From assembly GCA_013538855.1 (NCBI GenBank), contig JABXJS010000071.1, forward strand, positions 1-38,557: a stretch of DNA of 38,557 nucleotides, read 5' to 3'. Positions 14,923 to 24,608 of the stretch are shown here, piece by piece. The stretch is from Herpetosiphonaceae bacterium. GTDB taxonomy: Bacteria; Chloroflexota; Chloroflexia; Chloroflexales; Herpetosiphonaceae. Position numbers and translations under genes: made by a program. A model generated the notes under the pieces. That model was not told the origin of the DNA. It worked only from the letters and a program-made list of their open reading frames with translations, and ran no database searches. Positions within the stretch are counted from its first letter, which is position 1, and each line of letters opens with the position of its first letter.

Positions 14923-17900
14923 ATGGTAGTGCATCCCCAACCACGCGATCTCGTCATTGAATTACTTGGGCACTTCCAGATACGGCTAGGCGATCCGGCG
15001 GCAGAATCCCATACATGGCGCAAACAGAAGCCGCGCCAGCTCTTTGCGCTGTTGGTCAATGCCCCCTATCTGCGTTTACCGCGCAGTGAAGTGTATGCTC
15101 ATCTCTGGCCCGACCATCCGAATCCCGGCAATAATCTGCATGTAACCATTCACCATCTGCGCAAGCTCTGCGACGAGCTGCCAACGCCAGATATCGATAT
15201 TCAGCTCTCCACCGAGCAGGTCATTCTCCAGCTGCCCGAGCATGTCTGGCTGGATGTGCGCGTGTTCGATGAGGCGGCGCGCGCGCTGCTGCAGCACGGC
15301 GGCGAGCCAAGCGAGTTTCGCGATGTGCTGGCGCTATACCGCGGCCCGTTTCTGCCTGATGACGAGGCTGAGCTATGGACGCTGGCGCTGCGCGAGCATC
15401 TGGCGCAGCTGTTTGCCCAGCTTACGCTGGCCTACGCCGATCTGCTCGCCCGCCACGATGCGCAAAGCGCCAGCGACGCGCTGCAGCGCCTGATCTCGTT
15501 TGATCCGACCCACGAGGGTGCCGTTGCGCGCCTGATGCTGCTCGCACAGCGTCAAGGCCAGCGCGCCATGGTTCAGGCGCTCTACGATCAGCTGCGCGAG
15601 GCGCTGGCCACCCGGCTGGACCTTGAGCCAATGGAGATGACCGAGCAGATCGCCGCCGCCTGCCTCCACGATCAGGTCAAGGATCTGCCGCTGGTCGACT
15701 GGGGCCTGCTCAACTATCGCGAGCGCCTGCGCACGCAGCTGCCGTTTGTGCCCGTGCAGGAGGCCCCGATTGGCCGCGAGGAGCAGCTGGAAGCCATTCT
15801 TGCCGCCGTTGATGATATTCCGCGCGGGCACGGCGGCTGCATCGGCATCGCTGGCTCCGCTGGCATGGGCAAGCTCCAGCTGGCCCACGCGGCGCTGACG
15901 CGGCTCTATACTCAGGACTGGATCATCATCGCCGGGCGGCCGCTGGCCTCCGATCGCACGCTGGCCTACGAGCCGCTGATCGAGGCGCTCGCTGAGTACC
16001 TGCGCTGGAGTCCGCCGCTCAAGCTCGACAACCTCGCCGAGGCCGCGATGATCCAGCTGCTCGGGCCAGCGGTGCCCGAGGACTGGCGGCCCGCCGATCC
16101 GCCAGCGCGCATCGACAGCCAGAGCCTGCTTTTTCTGGGCCTCATGCGCTTGCTGGAGGCGATCTCGCAGCATGGCCCGGTGGCCGTCTTTATCGATGAT
16201 GTGCACCGCGCCGATCCCGACACGCTTGAGTTTTTAATTTTTCTCTCGCGCCGCCTGGGCACGCTGCGCATTTTGTTCTTGCTCACCTATCGGCCCGAAG
16301 AGGTGGACATGACCGGCGCTGGCATTCAGTACTGGCAGGAGGGCGTGCGCCAGGGCCTCATCCACGTGTTCACGCTCAAGCCGCTCGATCGCGCCGCTTG
16401 TCTGCGGCTCCTCGCGACGCTGGATCGCCCGCTGCCGCCTGCGCTCGCCGAGCAGCTGATCGAGCGCAGTGGTGGCAACCCCTTCTTTTTGCGCGAGCTT
16501 GGGCGCTATGTGAGCACAAATCAGGCGCTCGATGCCGCCGATGTAGGCCGCTCCGCCCTGCCACAGGCCATCCTCGACGCTGTGCAGACCCGCGTCAGCC
16601 GGTTGAGCACGGCGGCGCGCGCGGCGCTGGAGGTGGGCGCGGTGGCCATGCCCTACTGGACGGCGGATCTCATTGAGCATGCCCAGCATATGGCTCCCAG
16701 CGTCGTCGAGCGCGCGATCGAGGAGCTGCTGGCGGCGCAGCTCATCCGCGAGGCTGGCTACGGACTCGCCATCCGCCAGTCACTGGTGCAAGAGGTGCTC
16801 TACCGCCATATGTCGCGGCCGCGCCGCCTGCGCCTGCACGGCCTTGTCGCTGAGTACCTGGTGCAGCAAGGCGATATTCCGCCCGCCCCGATCTGGTACC
16901 ATCTGACGCAGGCCGAGGCCAGCGAGGAGCGCCAGCCGCTGCTGATCGAGTATGGTCTGCTGGTTGCCGAGCAGGCGCTTGAAAAGGCCGCCGACGACGA
17001 GGCCCGCCGCGCCTACGAGCAGGTGCTGGCTGTGCTGGAGGCCAGCGGCGGCGCTCCAGAGCAGTGGATCATGACGCTGTTTGGGTTGGCGCGCCTGACG
17101 TTCCGCCACGCGCAATACCCAGAGTCGCGCCAGTACTGCGAGCGCGTCGCCGAGTGGACGCAGGATCGCCCGCTCGACGAGTGCGAGCGCCGCAACCACC
17201 TGGGCTGGCTCGACTATCGTATATCGCACTTGGCGGCGGCGCGCGAGCACTTCGAGGCGGTGCACAAAATGGCTCCCCTGCACAGCCGCCAGTGGGTTGA
17301 GGCCCAAGTTGGCGATGCGGTGATCCTCTTTGTGTACGGGCAGGTCAGCACGGCCAAAGCGCTGATCGAAGAGGCGATGCCCTACTTTGACCTGGCGCAT
17401 CCCAGCGTGGTGCAGGCGCGTGGTCTGTTTCTGGCTGGTAGCATCGCCTTCGACGACGGCGATCGCACGCTGGCCAACTCGTTTTTTGATCGCTCGATTG
17501 AGCACGCCGAGCAGGCCGGTGATCTGCTCTACAGCGCCCTGATGCGCACCAACCTTGCCAACACGCTGGTGCGCAGCGGCGAGCTACGCACCGCGCAGAC
17601 GCTGGTTCAGGAGGCGCTTAAGGTCAGCACGGAGCTGGGCAATCGCGACTATGAGGGTATTCAGTACGCTTATTTGACCTGGGTTTCGATGGCGCTCGGT
17701 GAGCTGACGACGGCGATCGAATACTATCACAAGGCCATCGCCCGGCTTGAGGAGATCAACAATATCGAGCTGCACTGCGATGTGCTCACGATGCGCGCGA
17801 TTGTCGCCCGCGCCCAGCGCGATTGGGCCACAGCCCAGCAGCTGCTGCACGAGACGCTGGAGTTGATTGGTGATAAGCCCTACATGCGCTCCAAGGTCGA

Positions 17901-18483
17901 TGTGTACCACGAGCTGGTTATGCTCGCGCTCTATGGTCCCCAGCGCGATCTCGCCAAGGCCGCCGAGTACGCCGAGCTCGGCCTGGCCGCCGGACGCAAC
18001 AGCGGCCACAGCGACTCGCTGGCGCTGAGCCTACTGGCCCAGGCCGAGCTACAGAGTGCCCAGGGCCGCCCAATCGAGGCCGCAACCACCGCCTACGAGG
18101 CGGTTGCCATTCTCAAACGCCAAGGCATTGGCCTGACGCTGATCGATGGCTATCTCACGCTGACGCGCATCGCGCTGGCCAGCGCCGATCTGACCTTGGC
18201 GCGCACCGAGCTGGAGAAGGCCAAGGCGCTGGCGCTGCAGTACGAGGCCGGCATGGCCTACGCGCACGCCGTCGCCCTTGGTGCCGAGCTGGAGTCGCGC
18301 CGCGAGCACTCGCAGCAGTCGCGCGAGACCGACGACTACAATGAGGACTGGCTGGAGCCGATTTTGACCGGCCATCAGAGCCTCGCCGAGCGCGCACGCG
18401 AGCTAGGCGTGTCGCGCACGGCTCTGCGCCGCGCCTACCACCGCTACCAGCAGACGCTCACCGAGCTTTCGCCAGAGGAGTAG
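14923..18483 (+). CDS. AfsR/SARP-like regulator: wHTH-BTAD, NTPase, TPR, C-terminal HTH
   Basis: A 1186-aa cytoplasmic regulator. An N-terminal winged helix (about 9-90, with HTWRKQKPRQLFALL and EVYAHLWPDHPNPGNNLHVT) and a BTAD helical domain (about 108-245, LYRGPFLPDD to TRLDLEP) are followed by an AAA_16/STAND ATPase starting at GREEQL (about 284). Walker A is GSAGMGKLQ at 311-319, with Leu in place of the usual Ser/Thr after Lys; Walker B is VFIDDVHRAD at 422-431. About 500 residues of TPR-like helices follow. The tail (LAERARELGVSRTALRRAYHRY) is a second helix-turn-helix. The ATG at 14923 follows AAGGAGA closely. It probably integrates a ligand signal into promoter activation; the targets are unknown. 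The divergent SpoIID-like gene is one possibility. Confidence 0.88.
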   Translation: MVVHPQPRDLVIELLGHFQIRLGDPAAESHTWRKQKPRQLFALLVNAPYLRLPRSEVYAHLWPDHPNPGNNLHVTIHHLRKLCDELPTPDIDIQLSTEQVILQLPEHVWLDVRVFDEAARALLQHGGEPSEFRDVLALYRGPFLPDDEAELWTLALREHLAQLFAQLTLAYADLLARHDAQSASDALQRLISFDPTHEGAVARLMLLAQRQGQRAMVQALYDQLREALATRLDLEPMEMTEQIAAACLHDQVKDLPLVDWGLLNYRERLRTQLPFVPVQEAPIGREEQLEAILAAVDDIPRGHGGCIGIAGSAGMGKLQLAHAALTRLYTQDWIIIAGRPLASDRTLAYEPLIEALAEYLRWSPPLKLDNLAEAAMIQLLGPAVPEDWRPADPPARIDSQSLLFLGLMRLLEAISQHGPVAVFIDDVHRADPDTLEFLIFLSRRLGTLRILFLLTYRPEEVDMTGAGIQYWQEGVRQGLIHVFTLKPLDRAACLRLLATLDRPLPPALAEQLIERSGGNPFFLRELGRYVSTNQALDAADVGRSALPQAILDAVQTRVSRLSTAARAALEVGAVAMPYWTADLIEHAQHMAPSVVERAIEELLAAQLIREAGYGLAIRQSLVQEVLYRHMSRPRRLRLHGLVAEYLVQQGDIPPAPIWYHLTQAEASEERQPLLIEYGLLVAEQALEKAADDEARRAYEQVLAVLEASGGAPEQWIMTLFGLARLTFRHAQYPESRQYCERVAEWTQDRPLDECERRNHLGWLDYRISHLAAAREHFEAVHKMAPLHSRQWVEAQVGDAVILFVYGQVSTAKALIEEAMPYFDLAHPSVVQARGLFLAGSIAFDDGDRTLANSFFDRSIEHAEQAGDLLYSALMRTNLANTLVRSGELRTAQTLVQEALKVSTELGNRDYEGIQYAYLTWVSMALGELTTAIEYYHKAIARLEEINNIELHCDVLTMRAIVARAQRDWATAQQLLHETLELIGDKPYMRSKVDVYHELVMLALYGPQRDLAKAAEYAELGLAAGRNSGHSDSLALSLLAQAELQSAQGRPIEAATTAYEAVAILKRQGIGLTLIDGYLTLTRIALASADLTLARTELEKAKALALQYEAGMAYAHAVALGAELESRREHSQQSRETDDYNEDWLEPILTGHQSLAERARELGVSRTALRRAYHRYQQTLTELSPEE

Positions 18484-18525
18484 CGCTGCGGCGTTGCCGC
18501 CAGCAGATCACCCTGATCCTAACGT

Positions 18526-18558
18526 AGCAGCGCCGCCGGAGTTCACGGCGGCGCTGCT
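18526..18558. terminator. Bidirectional terminator hairpin
   Basis: A 13-bp perfect stem (18526-18538 with 18546-18558) and 7-nt loop lie between the convergent ends of the SARP regulator (18483) and the glycosyltransferase (18582). No strong T-run is visible on either side. Confidence 0.75.
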
Positions 18559-18581
18559 GATTGCGTCTGGAGCAGGCGTGG

Positions 18582-19724
18582 CTAAAGCGCCAGTGCCGCG
18601 AGCTGCGGCTGTGCGGCGCTGATCACCTGCGCATAGGTATTAAACAGCTGGCTCATCACATTGCTCCAGCTGAAGCTTTGGGCTGTGCGGTGCGCCGCCT
18701 GAGCCATGGCTCGTCGCTCAGCTGGCGAGCTGCTGAGCAGCTGCTGCAGCGCCGTCGCCAGCGCGCTGGCATCGTTGGGGGCGACCAGCAGGCCATTCTG
18801 ACCATGCTGGATGAGGTCCAGCGCGCCGCCAGTGGCCGTCGCGATCGCTGGCACCCCTGCGGCCAGCGCCTCCAGCGTCACCTGTCCAAATGTCTCTGAT
18901 GCCGAGGGAAACACAAAGAGATCAGCGCTGGCGTAGGCACGGGCGAGATCGTGGCCGCGCAGATAGCCGGTAAAGATCGTCTGGGGGTCGAACTGTGCGG
19001 CCAGCTGCGTGCGCGCTGGGCCATCGCCAACGATCACCGCCTGGTAGGGGCTATGGACCTGCTTCAGCGCCTGGGCCAGCAGATGCAGGTTTTTCTCTGC
19101 CGCCAGGCGGCTGACGGTCAGCACCAGCGGTGTGTCATCGGCGATGCCATGGGCGCGCCGCCAAGCCAGATCACGGTGGGCTGGGCTGAAGCGCTCGATG
19201 TCGACGCCGCCTGGCCACACCTCAACGTTGCGGAAGTGCTGCGCGGTTAGCTCGCGGCGCGTTGTGGTGGAGGGGCAGAGGGTGAGCTGGGTGGCGTTGT
19301 GGGCGCGCCGAAGCCACCACCAAGTCAGCGCCTGGAGTGCGCCGAGGCGGTAGTGGCTGGTGTAGGCGGCGAAGTGTGAGTGGTAGGAGCTGATCACGGG
19401 CACGCCAAGGCGCTGACCAGCGCGGGCGCTGGCATGGCCAAGCAGCAGCGTACCAAAGGTATGGATCACATCGGGCTGGAATGCCTGGAGATGCTTGAAC
19501 AGCGCCGACTGTGGCGGGGTGATGCTGAGGCCATCGTAGAGTGGGAAGCGTAGCCCGCGCAGCTGCGCCACGCTGGCGTGTGGATGCTGCGGCGTACTGC
19601 TGTGCGGGCCGACGATGAGCAGCTCATGGCTGCGCTGATGGGCATAGGCGAGCAGCTGCTGCAAAATCGTAACGACACCGTTGATCTGCGGCTCAAACGT
19701 CTCGGTGACAATCGCGATACGCAT
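18582..19724 (-). CDS. GT4-family glycosyltransferase (alpha-mannosyltransferase type)
   Basis: A 380-aa protein of GT-B fold. The N-terminus MRIAIVTETFEPQINGVVT is typical of the GDP-mannose-dependent MgtA/PimB-like GT4 group. The C-terminal half has GDGPARTQLAA, then FPSASETFGQVTLEALAAGVPAIA, the E-x7-E nucleotide-sugar binding motif. It likely adds a hexose to a glycolipid or cell-envelope glycan at the cytoplasmic face of the membrane; donor and acceptor are inferred. AAGGAGG lies 8 nt before the ATG. It stands alone on its strand, convergent with the SARP gene. The 186 nt upstream (19725-19910) hold no promoter I would defend. Confidence 0.88.
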   Translation of the reverse strand: MRIAIVTETFEPQINGVVTILQQLLAYAHQRSHELLIVGPHSSTPQHPHASVAQLRGLRFPLYDGLSITPPQSALFKHLQAFQPDVIHTFGTLLLGHASARAGQRLGVPVISSYHSHFAAYTSHYRLGALQALTWWWLRRAHNATQLTLCPSTTTRRELTAQHFRNVEVWPGGVDIERFSPAHRDLAWRRAHGIADDTPLVLTVSRLAAEKNLHLLAQALKQVHSPYQAVIVGDGPARTQLAAQFDPQTIFTGYLRGHDLARAYASADLFVFPSASETFGQVTLEALAAGVPAIATATGGALDLIQHGQNGLLVAPNDASALATALQQLLSSSPAERRAMAQAAHRTAQSFSWSNVMSQLFNTYAQVISAAQPQLAALAL

Positions 19725-19910
19725 CGGTGGGCCTCCTTGTATGACAAGTGTGTGGCCTCAGCGTATGCAAGCTTGGTTTACAAGGTATTAAGCGCTGATT
19801 GTCTTTTGATGTTCCTGCTGCGCGCTGACGAAAAGTCGTGGTGCAGAGGGTGACTTGTAGGTCTACGCTGTAAAGTCGCCGCAGGCTACAATGGATGCTA
19901 GGTCACTTGG

Positions 19911-20363
19911 CTACGCTATCACCTGGACACGGGCGCTAATGCTTGCGGCCAGCGCCTGCATCAGCGGCAGATCGCGCTCACGCTCAAATACCAAGGCGGT
20001 GCTGCGGTCATAGAACCAGACTGGGCGGCGGCGGCGCTCCTCCGGCTCATCAAGATAGCGTGGGAAGATATGCGCGTGCAGGGCATGATCGCTGTTGCCA
20101 AGGATCTCGTAGTTGATGCGCCAGGCACTGGTGTGCTCGAGGAGCGCATCGCCGATCACGGCCATGTCGAGCAGAAACTGCGCCCGCGCTCGACCAGTCA
20201 GCGCATTCAGGTCGCCGACGACCGGATCAGGCAGCAGCAGCGTGTAGCCGCGCAGAAACTGGGAGTCGCCGAGCACAGCCCATCCTGATGGCACCTGGCA
20301 GATAACCGTTGGATTTGTACCGGCGCGCGCCTGCGCCACACGTTCGTGAATAAGCGTCGTCAC
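19911..20363 (-). CDS. HIT-family nucleotide hydrolase/transferase-like protein
   Basis: A 150-aa protein starting at GTG 20363 with AGGAAGG upstream. The histidine-triad region reads SDHALHAHIFPRY. Aligned with Fhit (HVHVHVLPR), the second (catalytic) and third His are kept, while the first His position is Ala and a His sits one residue further upstream. The segment FLRGYTLLLPDPVVGDLNAL is also characteristic of HIT proteins that handle dinucleotides or nucleoside monophosphate conjugates. Substrate unknown. The gene is divergent from the NTF2-like gene, with only 35 bp between the two start codons, so each promoter must lie inside or at the edge of the other gene, or one RNA is nearly leaderless. 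Confidence 0.82.
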   Translation of the reverse strand: MTTLIHERVAQARAGTNPTVICQVPSGWAVLGDSQFLRGYTLLLPDPVVGDLNALTGRARAQFLLDMAVIGDALLEHTSAWRINYEILGNSDHALHAHIFPRYLDEPEERRRRPVWFYDRSTALVFERERDLPLMQALAASISARVQVIA

Positions 20364-20398
20364 TGTCTTTTCCTTCCTGAAACGAACGAGGTTTGTCT

Positions 20399-21181
20399 AT
20401 GACTTCTCTGGCACTACAGTGGTGGCAGCACTTGGCTGCTGGCGCAGTTCAATCACTGCGCACATTGAGCGATCCCGATATTCAAATTGCCGATCCCCAA
20501 GCGGGAGTTTTGTTTGGCATCGACGCGGCTGCAACCTACACCTACCTCACGGCGCACGACTGGCAGCAGCGTGGGGCAAAATGGACGCTGGTGTATGATC
20601 TGGAGACCGCAGAGCGCTCTGTGTGCGAGGTGACGCTGCGGCTTCAGCAGCGGCGGCTTGAGCACGTGGAGCTGCCGGTGGCTGTTGTGGCCGAGCATGC
20701 TGGCGCGCGGATTACGTCTGTGCGCATCTACCATAGCCTGTGGCCGCTGCTGGGCCAGCATCAGGTGCGTGCGCCGCTGCTGGCTCCACAGGCAGATCTC
20801 GCGCTGCCCGATGCGGTGGTGCGCTATCAGCGGGCGCTGGCCCAGGGTGATGTGAGCGCCATCCTCGCGACGTTTGCGCCGACGGGTGTGGCGCGTGAGC
20901 CAAGCGGCGGGGCTTTTACATACAGCGATCCGCTGGCGCTGCGCCAGTTCTACAGCCAGCTGTTTGCTAACGGCGGCGGCATTCCGCTTGAGCACTGTAG
21001 CGTCACCGATGATGGCGTGGCCTGTGCGGTGGAGTACAACGTCGTGCGCTGGGGGCGGGCGCGCCTCAAGCCCCAGGCTGGCGTGGCCATCTATCAGCGC
21101 AACGCGCAGGGGTTGCTGGTGGCCGCCCGCATCTACGACGACGTTGACCCGCCGGTGCCCGCGGCTGCTGCTGCGGCCTAA
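20399..21181 (+). CDS. Protein with two NTF2/SnoaL-like domains
   Basis: A 260-aa soluble protein. Two similar halves (about 5-118 and 128-245) each show the SnoaL/NTF2 cone-fold pattern: an N-terminal helix (WWQHLAAGAVQSLRTL; RYQRALAQGDVSAILATF), a short 'D/P-x-x-G-x-x-a' segment (QAGVLFGIDAAATY; YSDPLALRQFY), and strands ending VRIYH or ARIYDDVDPP. Such domains serve as small-molecule binding modules or isomerase-like enzymes. No catalytic residues can be assigned. The tail is poly-Ala. I start at ATG 20399, since GAGG lies 7 nt upstream; the TTG six bases earlier is less likely. It shares a very short divergent start region with the HIT gene. Confidence 0.6.
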   Translation: MTSLALQWWQHLAAGAVQSLRTLSDPDIQIADPQAGVLFGIDAAATYTYLTAHDWQQRGAKWTLVYDLETAERSVCEVTLRLQQRRLEHVELPVAVVAEHAGARITSVRIYHSLWPLLGQHQVRAPLLAPQADLALPDAVVRYQRALAQGDVSAILATFAPTGVAREPSGGAFTYSDPLALRQFYSQLFANGGGIPLEHCSVTDDGVACAVEYNVVRWGRARLKPQAGVAIYQRNAQGLLVAARIYDDVDPPVPAAAAAA

Positions 21182-21194
21182 GAGTTGCATAGAG

Positions 21195-21225
21195 CGCCCG
21201 CAGTGCAACGAAGGCACTGCGGGCG
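21195..21225. terminator. Bidirectional terminator hairpin
   Basis: A 12-bp perfect stem (21195-21206 with 21214-21225) and 7-nt loop AACGAAG lie between the convergent ends of the NTF2-like gene (21181) and the acyl-CoA ligase gene (21238). Confidence 0.82.
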
Positions 21226-21237
21226 TGTGATTCTGCG

Positions 21238-22863
21238 CTAGGCTAGCTCGCCGGCGGCGTGGCGCGCCCGCAGCACTTTTTTATCGAACTTGCCCACGCT
21301 GGTTTTGGGTATCTCGCTAAGAAAAACAATGTGGTCGGGCAGCCAGAAGCGCTCGAACTCCGGCGCCAAGTACTCGAGGAGATCGGCCTCGGTGATCGTG
21401 TCGGCATCGGGCACGAGCACGACGCAGGCCAGCGGGCGCTCGCTCCAGCGCTCATCGGGCACGGCGATGACGGCCGCCTCGTGGACATCGGGATGCGCCA
21501 TGAGCGCATTTTCCAGCGCCACCGATGAGATCCACTCGCCGCCGCTCTTGACCAGATCTTTCGTGCGGTCGGTGAGCTGGAGATAGCCGTCGCTGCTGAC
21601 GGTGGCCACATCGCCGGTGCGGAACCAGCCATCGGCGGTGAACTGGTCGGGGGTGCGCTCGACTTTGTAGTAGCCGTTGGTCACCCACGCGCCGCGCACC
21701 TGCACCTCGCCCATCGTTGTGCCATCCCAGGGCAGCTCCTCGCCCATATCGTTGACGATGCGCAGCTCGACGCCGGCGATGGGATACCCCTGTGTGGCCT
21801 TGATGTCCAGCCGATCGTCCTCGCTGAGGGTGCTGTGCTGCGTCTGCAGCAGTGCGACTGTGCCCAGCGGCGATAGCTCGGTCATGCCCCATGCGTGCAG
21901 CACGCTGATGCCTAGCTCGCGCTCGTAGGCTGCGATCAGCCCGCGCGGCATCGCGGAGCCGCCGACGACAAGGCTGCGCACATGGCTTAGGTTGCGCGGG
22001 TTGGTGCGTAGCTCTTGGTAGAGCGCGGTCCAGATTGTTGGCACACCAGCGGGAATTGTGACCTTCTCGCTTTCGATCAGCTCGGCCAGCGCTGGGCCGT
22101 TGAGGTGCGGGCCAGGCATGACCAGCTCGGCTCCGGCCATGGCAGCGGCGTAGGGCAGGCCCCAGGCCATGGCGTGAAACTGCGGCACCACCGGCAGCAC
22201 GATATCGCTGGGCGTGAGACCAAGCGCCGTGGCCTGATTTTCGCCCATCGTGTGCAGGAAGAGCGAGCGGTGGCTGTAGAGCACGCCTTTGGGATTGCCA
22301 GTGGTGCCAGATGTGTAGCACAAGCCCATCGCCGTCAGCTCATCCTTGACCGGCCACGTATAGTCCTCGTCGGCAGCAGCGATCAGGTCCTCGTAGGCGA
22401 CCACGTTGGGCAGCTTGATCTCCTGGCCTGGCTGGGCGTTGAAGATCACAAATGTCTCGACTGCGGGAATCTCATCGGCGATGCGCTCGAGCATGGGCAC
22501 GAGCGTGCCATCGGCGAAGATCACCTTGTCCTCGGCGTGGTTGATAATGTAGGCTAGCTGCTCGGGAAACAGGCGGATGTTCAGCGTGTGACAGACAGCC
22601 CCGCTACATGGAATGGCAAAGTACAGCTCCATGTGCTGATAGTTGTTCCAGGCGAAGGTGCCAACGCGATCGCCTTGCGCAACGCCGAGCTGGCCCAGGG
22701 CGTTGGCTAGGCGCTTGACACGGCTGTAGAGATTGGCATAGGTGTAGCGGTGCATATGCCCGTCGGGCATTTTTGTGGAGATGCGGCGGGTTGGGTACAT
22801 GCGATATGCGTGTTCGAGAATTCGATCAACCGTGAGCGGGTAATCCATCATCAAACCGTGCAT
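21238..22863 (-). CDS. Medium/long-chain fatty acid-CoA ligase
   Basis: A 541-aa AMP-binding (ANL superfamily) enzyme that activates a carboxylic acid to its CoA thioester with ATP. Motifs in order: [20 protein letters not shown] (P-loop-like A3), [10 protein letters not shown] (A5), [10 protein letters not shown] (A7), [17 protein letters not shown] (A8/A9), and near the end [15 protein letters not shown] with the catalytic Lys (A10). The overall pattern is closest to AlkK/DmdB-like medium-chain acyl-CoA ligases. The ATG at 22863 (MHGLMMDYP) has AAGGAGG 5 nt upstream; the longer frame to 22944 has no such site. It feeds beta-oxidation or lipid remodelling, but no other fatty-acid gene is adjacent. 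Confidence 0.92.
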   Translation of the reverse strand: MHGLMMDYPLTVDRILEHAYRMYPTRRISTKMPDGHMHRYTYANLYSRVKRLANALGQLGVAQGDRVGTFAWNNYQHMELYFAIPCSGAVCHTLNIRLFPEQLAYIINHAEDKVIFADGTLVPMLERIADEIPAVETFVIFNAQPGQEIKLPNVVAYEDLIAAADEDYTWPVKDELTAMGLCYTSGTTGNPKGVLYSHRSLFLHTMGENQATALGLTPSDIVLPVVPQFHAMAWGLPYAAAMAGAELVMPGPHLNGPALAELIESEKVTIPAGVPTIWTALYQELRTNPRNLSHVRSLVVGGSAMPRGLIAAYERELGISVLHAWGMTELSPLGTVALLQTQHSTLSEDDRLDIKATQGYPIAGVELRIVNDMGEELPWDGTTMGEVQVRGAWVTNGYYKVERTPDQFTADGWFRTGDVATVSSDGYLQLTDRTKDLVKSGGEWISSVALENALMAHPDVHEAAVIAVPDERWSERPLACVVLVPDADTITEADLLEYLAPEFERFWLPDHIVFLSEIPKTSVGKFDKKVLRARHAAGELA

Positions 22864-23105
22864 TCGGGCCTCCTTGCCTCTGCAAAGTACGCTGTACGTT
22901 GTGGCGGGTGGGTCGTGCTTTAAATGAGGAGTTGGCATCCTCACAGTGTTGGGGCAGATTTGAGGATGCGCTGCGCCGATTATACTACAGTTTTGCCGCC
23001 GCTAGCTCAGTCGCATCCCGCTCGCTGCGCCTCCACAGCCGCTCTTGGAATCAAATCTGCTTGCTCGTTAATAAAACGTGTGTTGACGCACGATATGGCA
23101 TATGC
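22864..23105. other. Intergenic region between divergent acyl-CoA ligase and mntH
   Basis: The region contains a 9-bp inverted repeat, GCATCCTCA (22935-22943) and TGAGGATGC (22961-22969), with a 17-nt interval, which could be a regulatory site for the acyl-CoA ligase or a small hairpin. The -35 of the mntH promoter starts at 23083. Nothing else is recognisable. Confidence 0.35.
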
Positions 23106-23111
23106 TACATT
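23083..23111 (+). promoter_or_regulatory. mntH promoter
   Basis: TTGACG (23083-23088), a 17-nt spacer and TACATT (23106-23111) form a good sigma-70-type promoter. The transcription start would fall near 23118, about 58 nt before the ATG. Confidence 0.65.
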
Positions 23112-23131
23112 TAAGATACTTACAGATATTA

Positions 23132-23147
23132 TTTAGGGATGCCTAAA
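23132..23147. promoter_or_regulatory. DtxR/MntR-type operator in the mntH leader
   Basis: The perfect palindrome TTTAGGGATGCCTAAA has the TTAGG-n-CCTAA architecture recognised by metal-responsive DtxR/IdeR/MntR-family repressors (family knowledge). It lies about 14-30 nt downstream of the predicted transcription start and 28 nt before the gene, a position suited to roadblock repression when metal is plentiful. Confidence 0.65.
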
Positions 23148-23175
23148 ATCCTTGACAGCTTCACGAGAGGAACGT

Positions 23176-24549
23176 ATGGACGCACCGCTCAACGAATCGC
23201 GCACCGATATTGAGCATGGTTGGCGCAAGAGCCGCCACGCACCGTCGCTGCCGGAGGCCTTTGCCTCGATCCACATTCCGGCCAATGCCTCATTCTGGCG
23301 CACGCTGCTGGCGTTTGTTGGGCCGGGCCTAATGGTGGCCGTGGGCTATATGGACCCTGGCAACTGGGCCACGGACCTGGCGGGCGGCGCGCAGTTTGGC
23401 TATCTGCTGGTGTTTGTGGTGCTGCTCTCGAACCTGATGGCGATGGTGCTGCAGCATCTGTCCCTAAAGCTGGGCATCGCCACTGGCCGCGATCTGGCCC
23501 AAGCCTGCCATGATCACTATCCGTCAAAGGTGAACATCGGCCTGTGGCTGCTCAGCGAGCTGGCCATCGCCGCCACCGACTTGGCCGAGGTGATCGGGTC
23601 GGCGATTGCGCTGAACCTGCTGTTTGGGCTGCCGCTTGTGGTCGGCGTGCTGCTCACATCCGTTGACGTGCTGGTGGTGCTACTGCTGCAGCACAAAGGG
23701 TTTCGCTACCTTGAAAGTCTTGTTGGGGGCCTTATCGCGGTGATCGCGCTGTGCTTTGGCTACGAGCTGCTCGTCTCGCATCCAGCCTGGCAGTCGGTGC
23801 TGGGCGGCCTAGTGCCGCGCCCCGAGATTGTCACCAACCCTAGCGCGCTGTACATCGCCATCGGCATTCTTGGCGCAACGGTGATGCCGCATAACCTCTA
23901 CCTGCACTCGAGCATTGTGCAGACGCGCAACTACCAGCGCAACGAGGGCGGCAAGCGCATGGCTATCCGCTACGCGACCATCGACTCAACCATCTCGCTG
24001 TTCTTCGCCTTTTTCATCAACGCGGCCATCCTCATCCTCTCGGCGGCCGCGTTCCATGGCACGGCCAACGCCGACGTGGCTGACATTGGCGATGCCTACA
24101 AGCTGCTTAGCCCAGTGCTCGGCGTGCCGATCGCCAGCACGCTGTTCGCCGTTGCGCTGCTGGCCTCGGGGCAAAACTCTACGCTGACCGGCACGCTGGC
24201 CGGGCAGATCGTGATGGAGGGCTTTCTGCAGATTCGGCTGCCGTCGTGGCTGCGGCGGCTGATCACACGCGCGCTGGCGATTGTGCCCGCTGCCATTGTG
24301 GCCGCGCTCTTTGGCGCACGCGGCGCAGGCGAGCTGCTGATCCTGAGCCAGGTGATCCTCTCGCTGCAGCTGAGCTTCGCTGTGGTGCCGCTGGTGCTGT
24401 TCACCAATGATCGCCGCAAGATGGGCCAGTTTGCCAATGCCCGCTGGCTGCGCTGGCTGGCCTGGGCCGTGACTGGGCTGATCGTGGTCCTGAACGGCTA
24501 CCTGCTGCTGCAGATCGTCGGCGGCTGGCTCGGCGGTGGCACGCTCTGA
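23176..24549 (+). CDS. mntH: NRAMP divalent metal (Mn2+) transporter
   Basis: A 457-aa integral membrane protein of the NRAMP family with about 11 helices. The metal-binding motif DPGN is at 60-63 ([20 protein letters not shown]), and the second signature, [16 protein letters not shown], supplies the Met and neighbouring residues of helix 6. A third segment, [20 protein letters not shown], is the conserved NRAMP transport motif. Proton-coupled uptake of Mn2+, possibly Fe2+, is the family role. The ATG at 23176 has GAGAGGA just upstream. A DtxR/MntR-like palindrome in the leader supports metal-dependent repression and hence an uptake role. A rho-independent terminator follows. Single-gene unit. 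Confidence 0.95.
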   Translation: MDAPLNESRTDIEHGWRKSRHAPSLPEAFASIHIPANASFWRTLLAFVGPGLMVAVGYMDPGNWATDLAGGAQFGYLLVFVVLLSNLMAMVLQHLSLKLGIATGRDLAQACHDHYPSKVNIGLWLLSELAIAATDLAEVIGSAIALNLLFGLPLVVGVLLTSVDVLVVLLLQHKGFRYLESLVGGLIAVIALCFGYELLVSHPAWQSVLGGLVPRPEIVTNPSALYIAIGILGATVMPHNLYLHSSIVQTRNYQRNEGGKRMAIRYATIDSTISLFFAFFINAAILILSAAAFHGTANADVADIGDAYKLLSPVLGVPIASTLFAVALLASGQNSTLTGTLAGQIVMEGFLQIRLPSWLRRLITRALAIVPAAIVAALFGARGAGELLILSQVILSLQLSFAVVPLVLFTNDRRKMGQFANARWLRWLAWAVTGLIVVLNGYLLLQIVGGWLGGGTL

Positions 24550-24580
24550 GCCTGTGCCACTGCTGTCTCCGCTGCTTCGC

Positions 24581-24608
24581 AAAACCTGCCGTCAACGGCG
24601 GGTTTTTT
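24581..24608 (+). terminator. Rho-independent terminator of mntH
   Basis: CCTGCCG (24585-24591) pairs with CGGCGGG (24596-24602) around a TCAA loop, followed by TTTTTT. The A-run before the stem extends it. The stretch 24609-24806 beyond it contains no recognisable feature. Confidence 0.9.
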
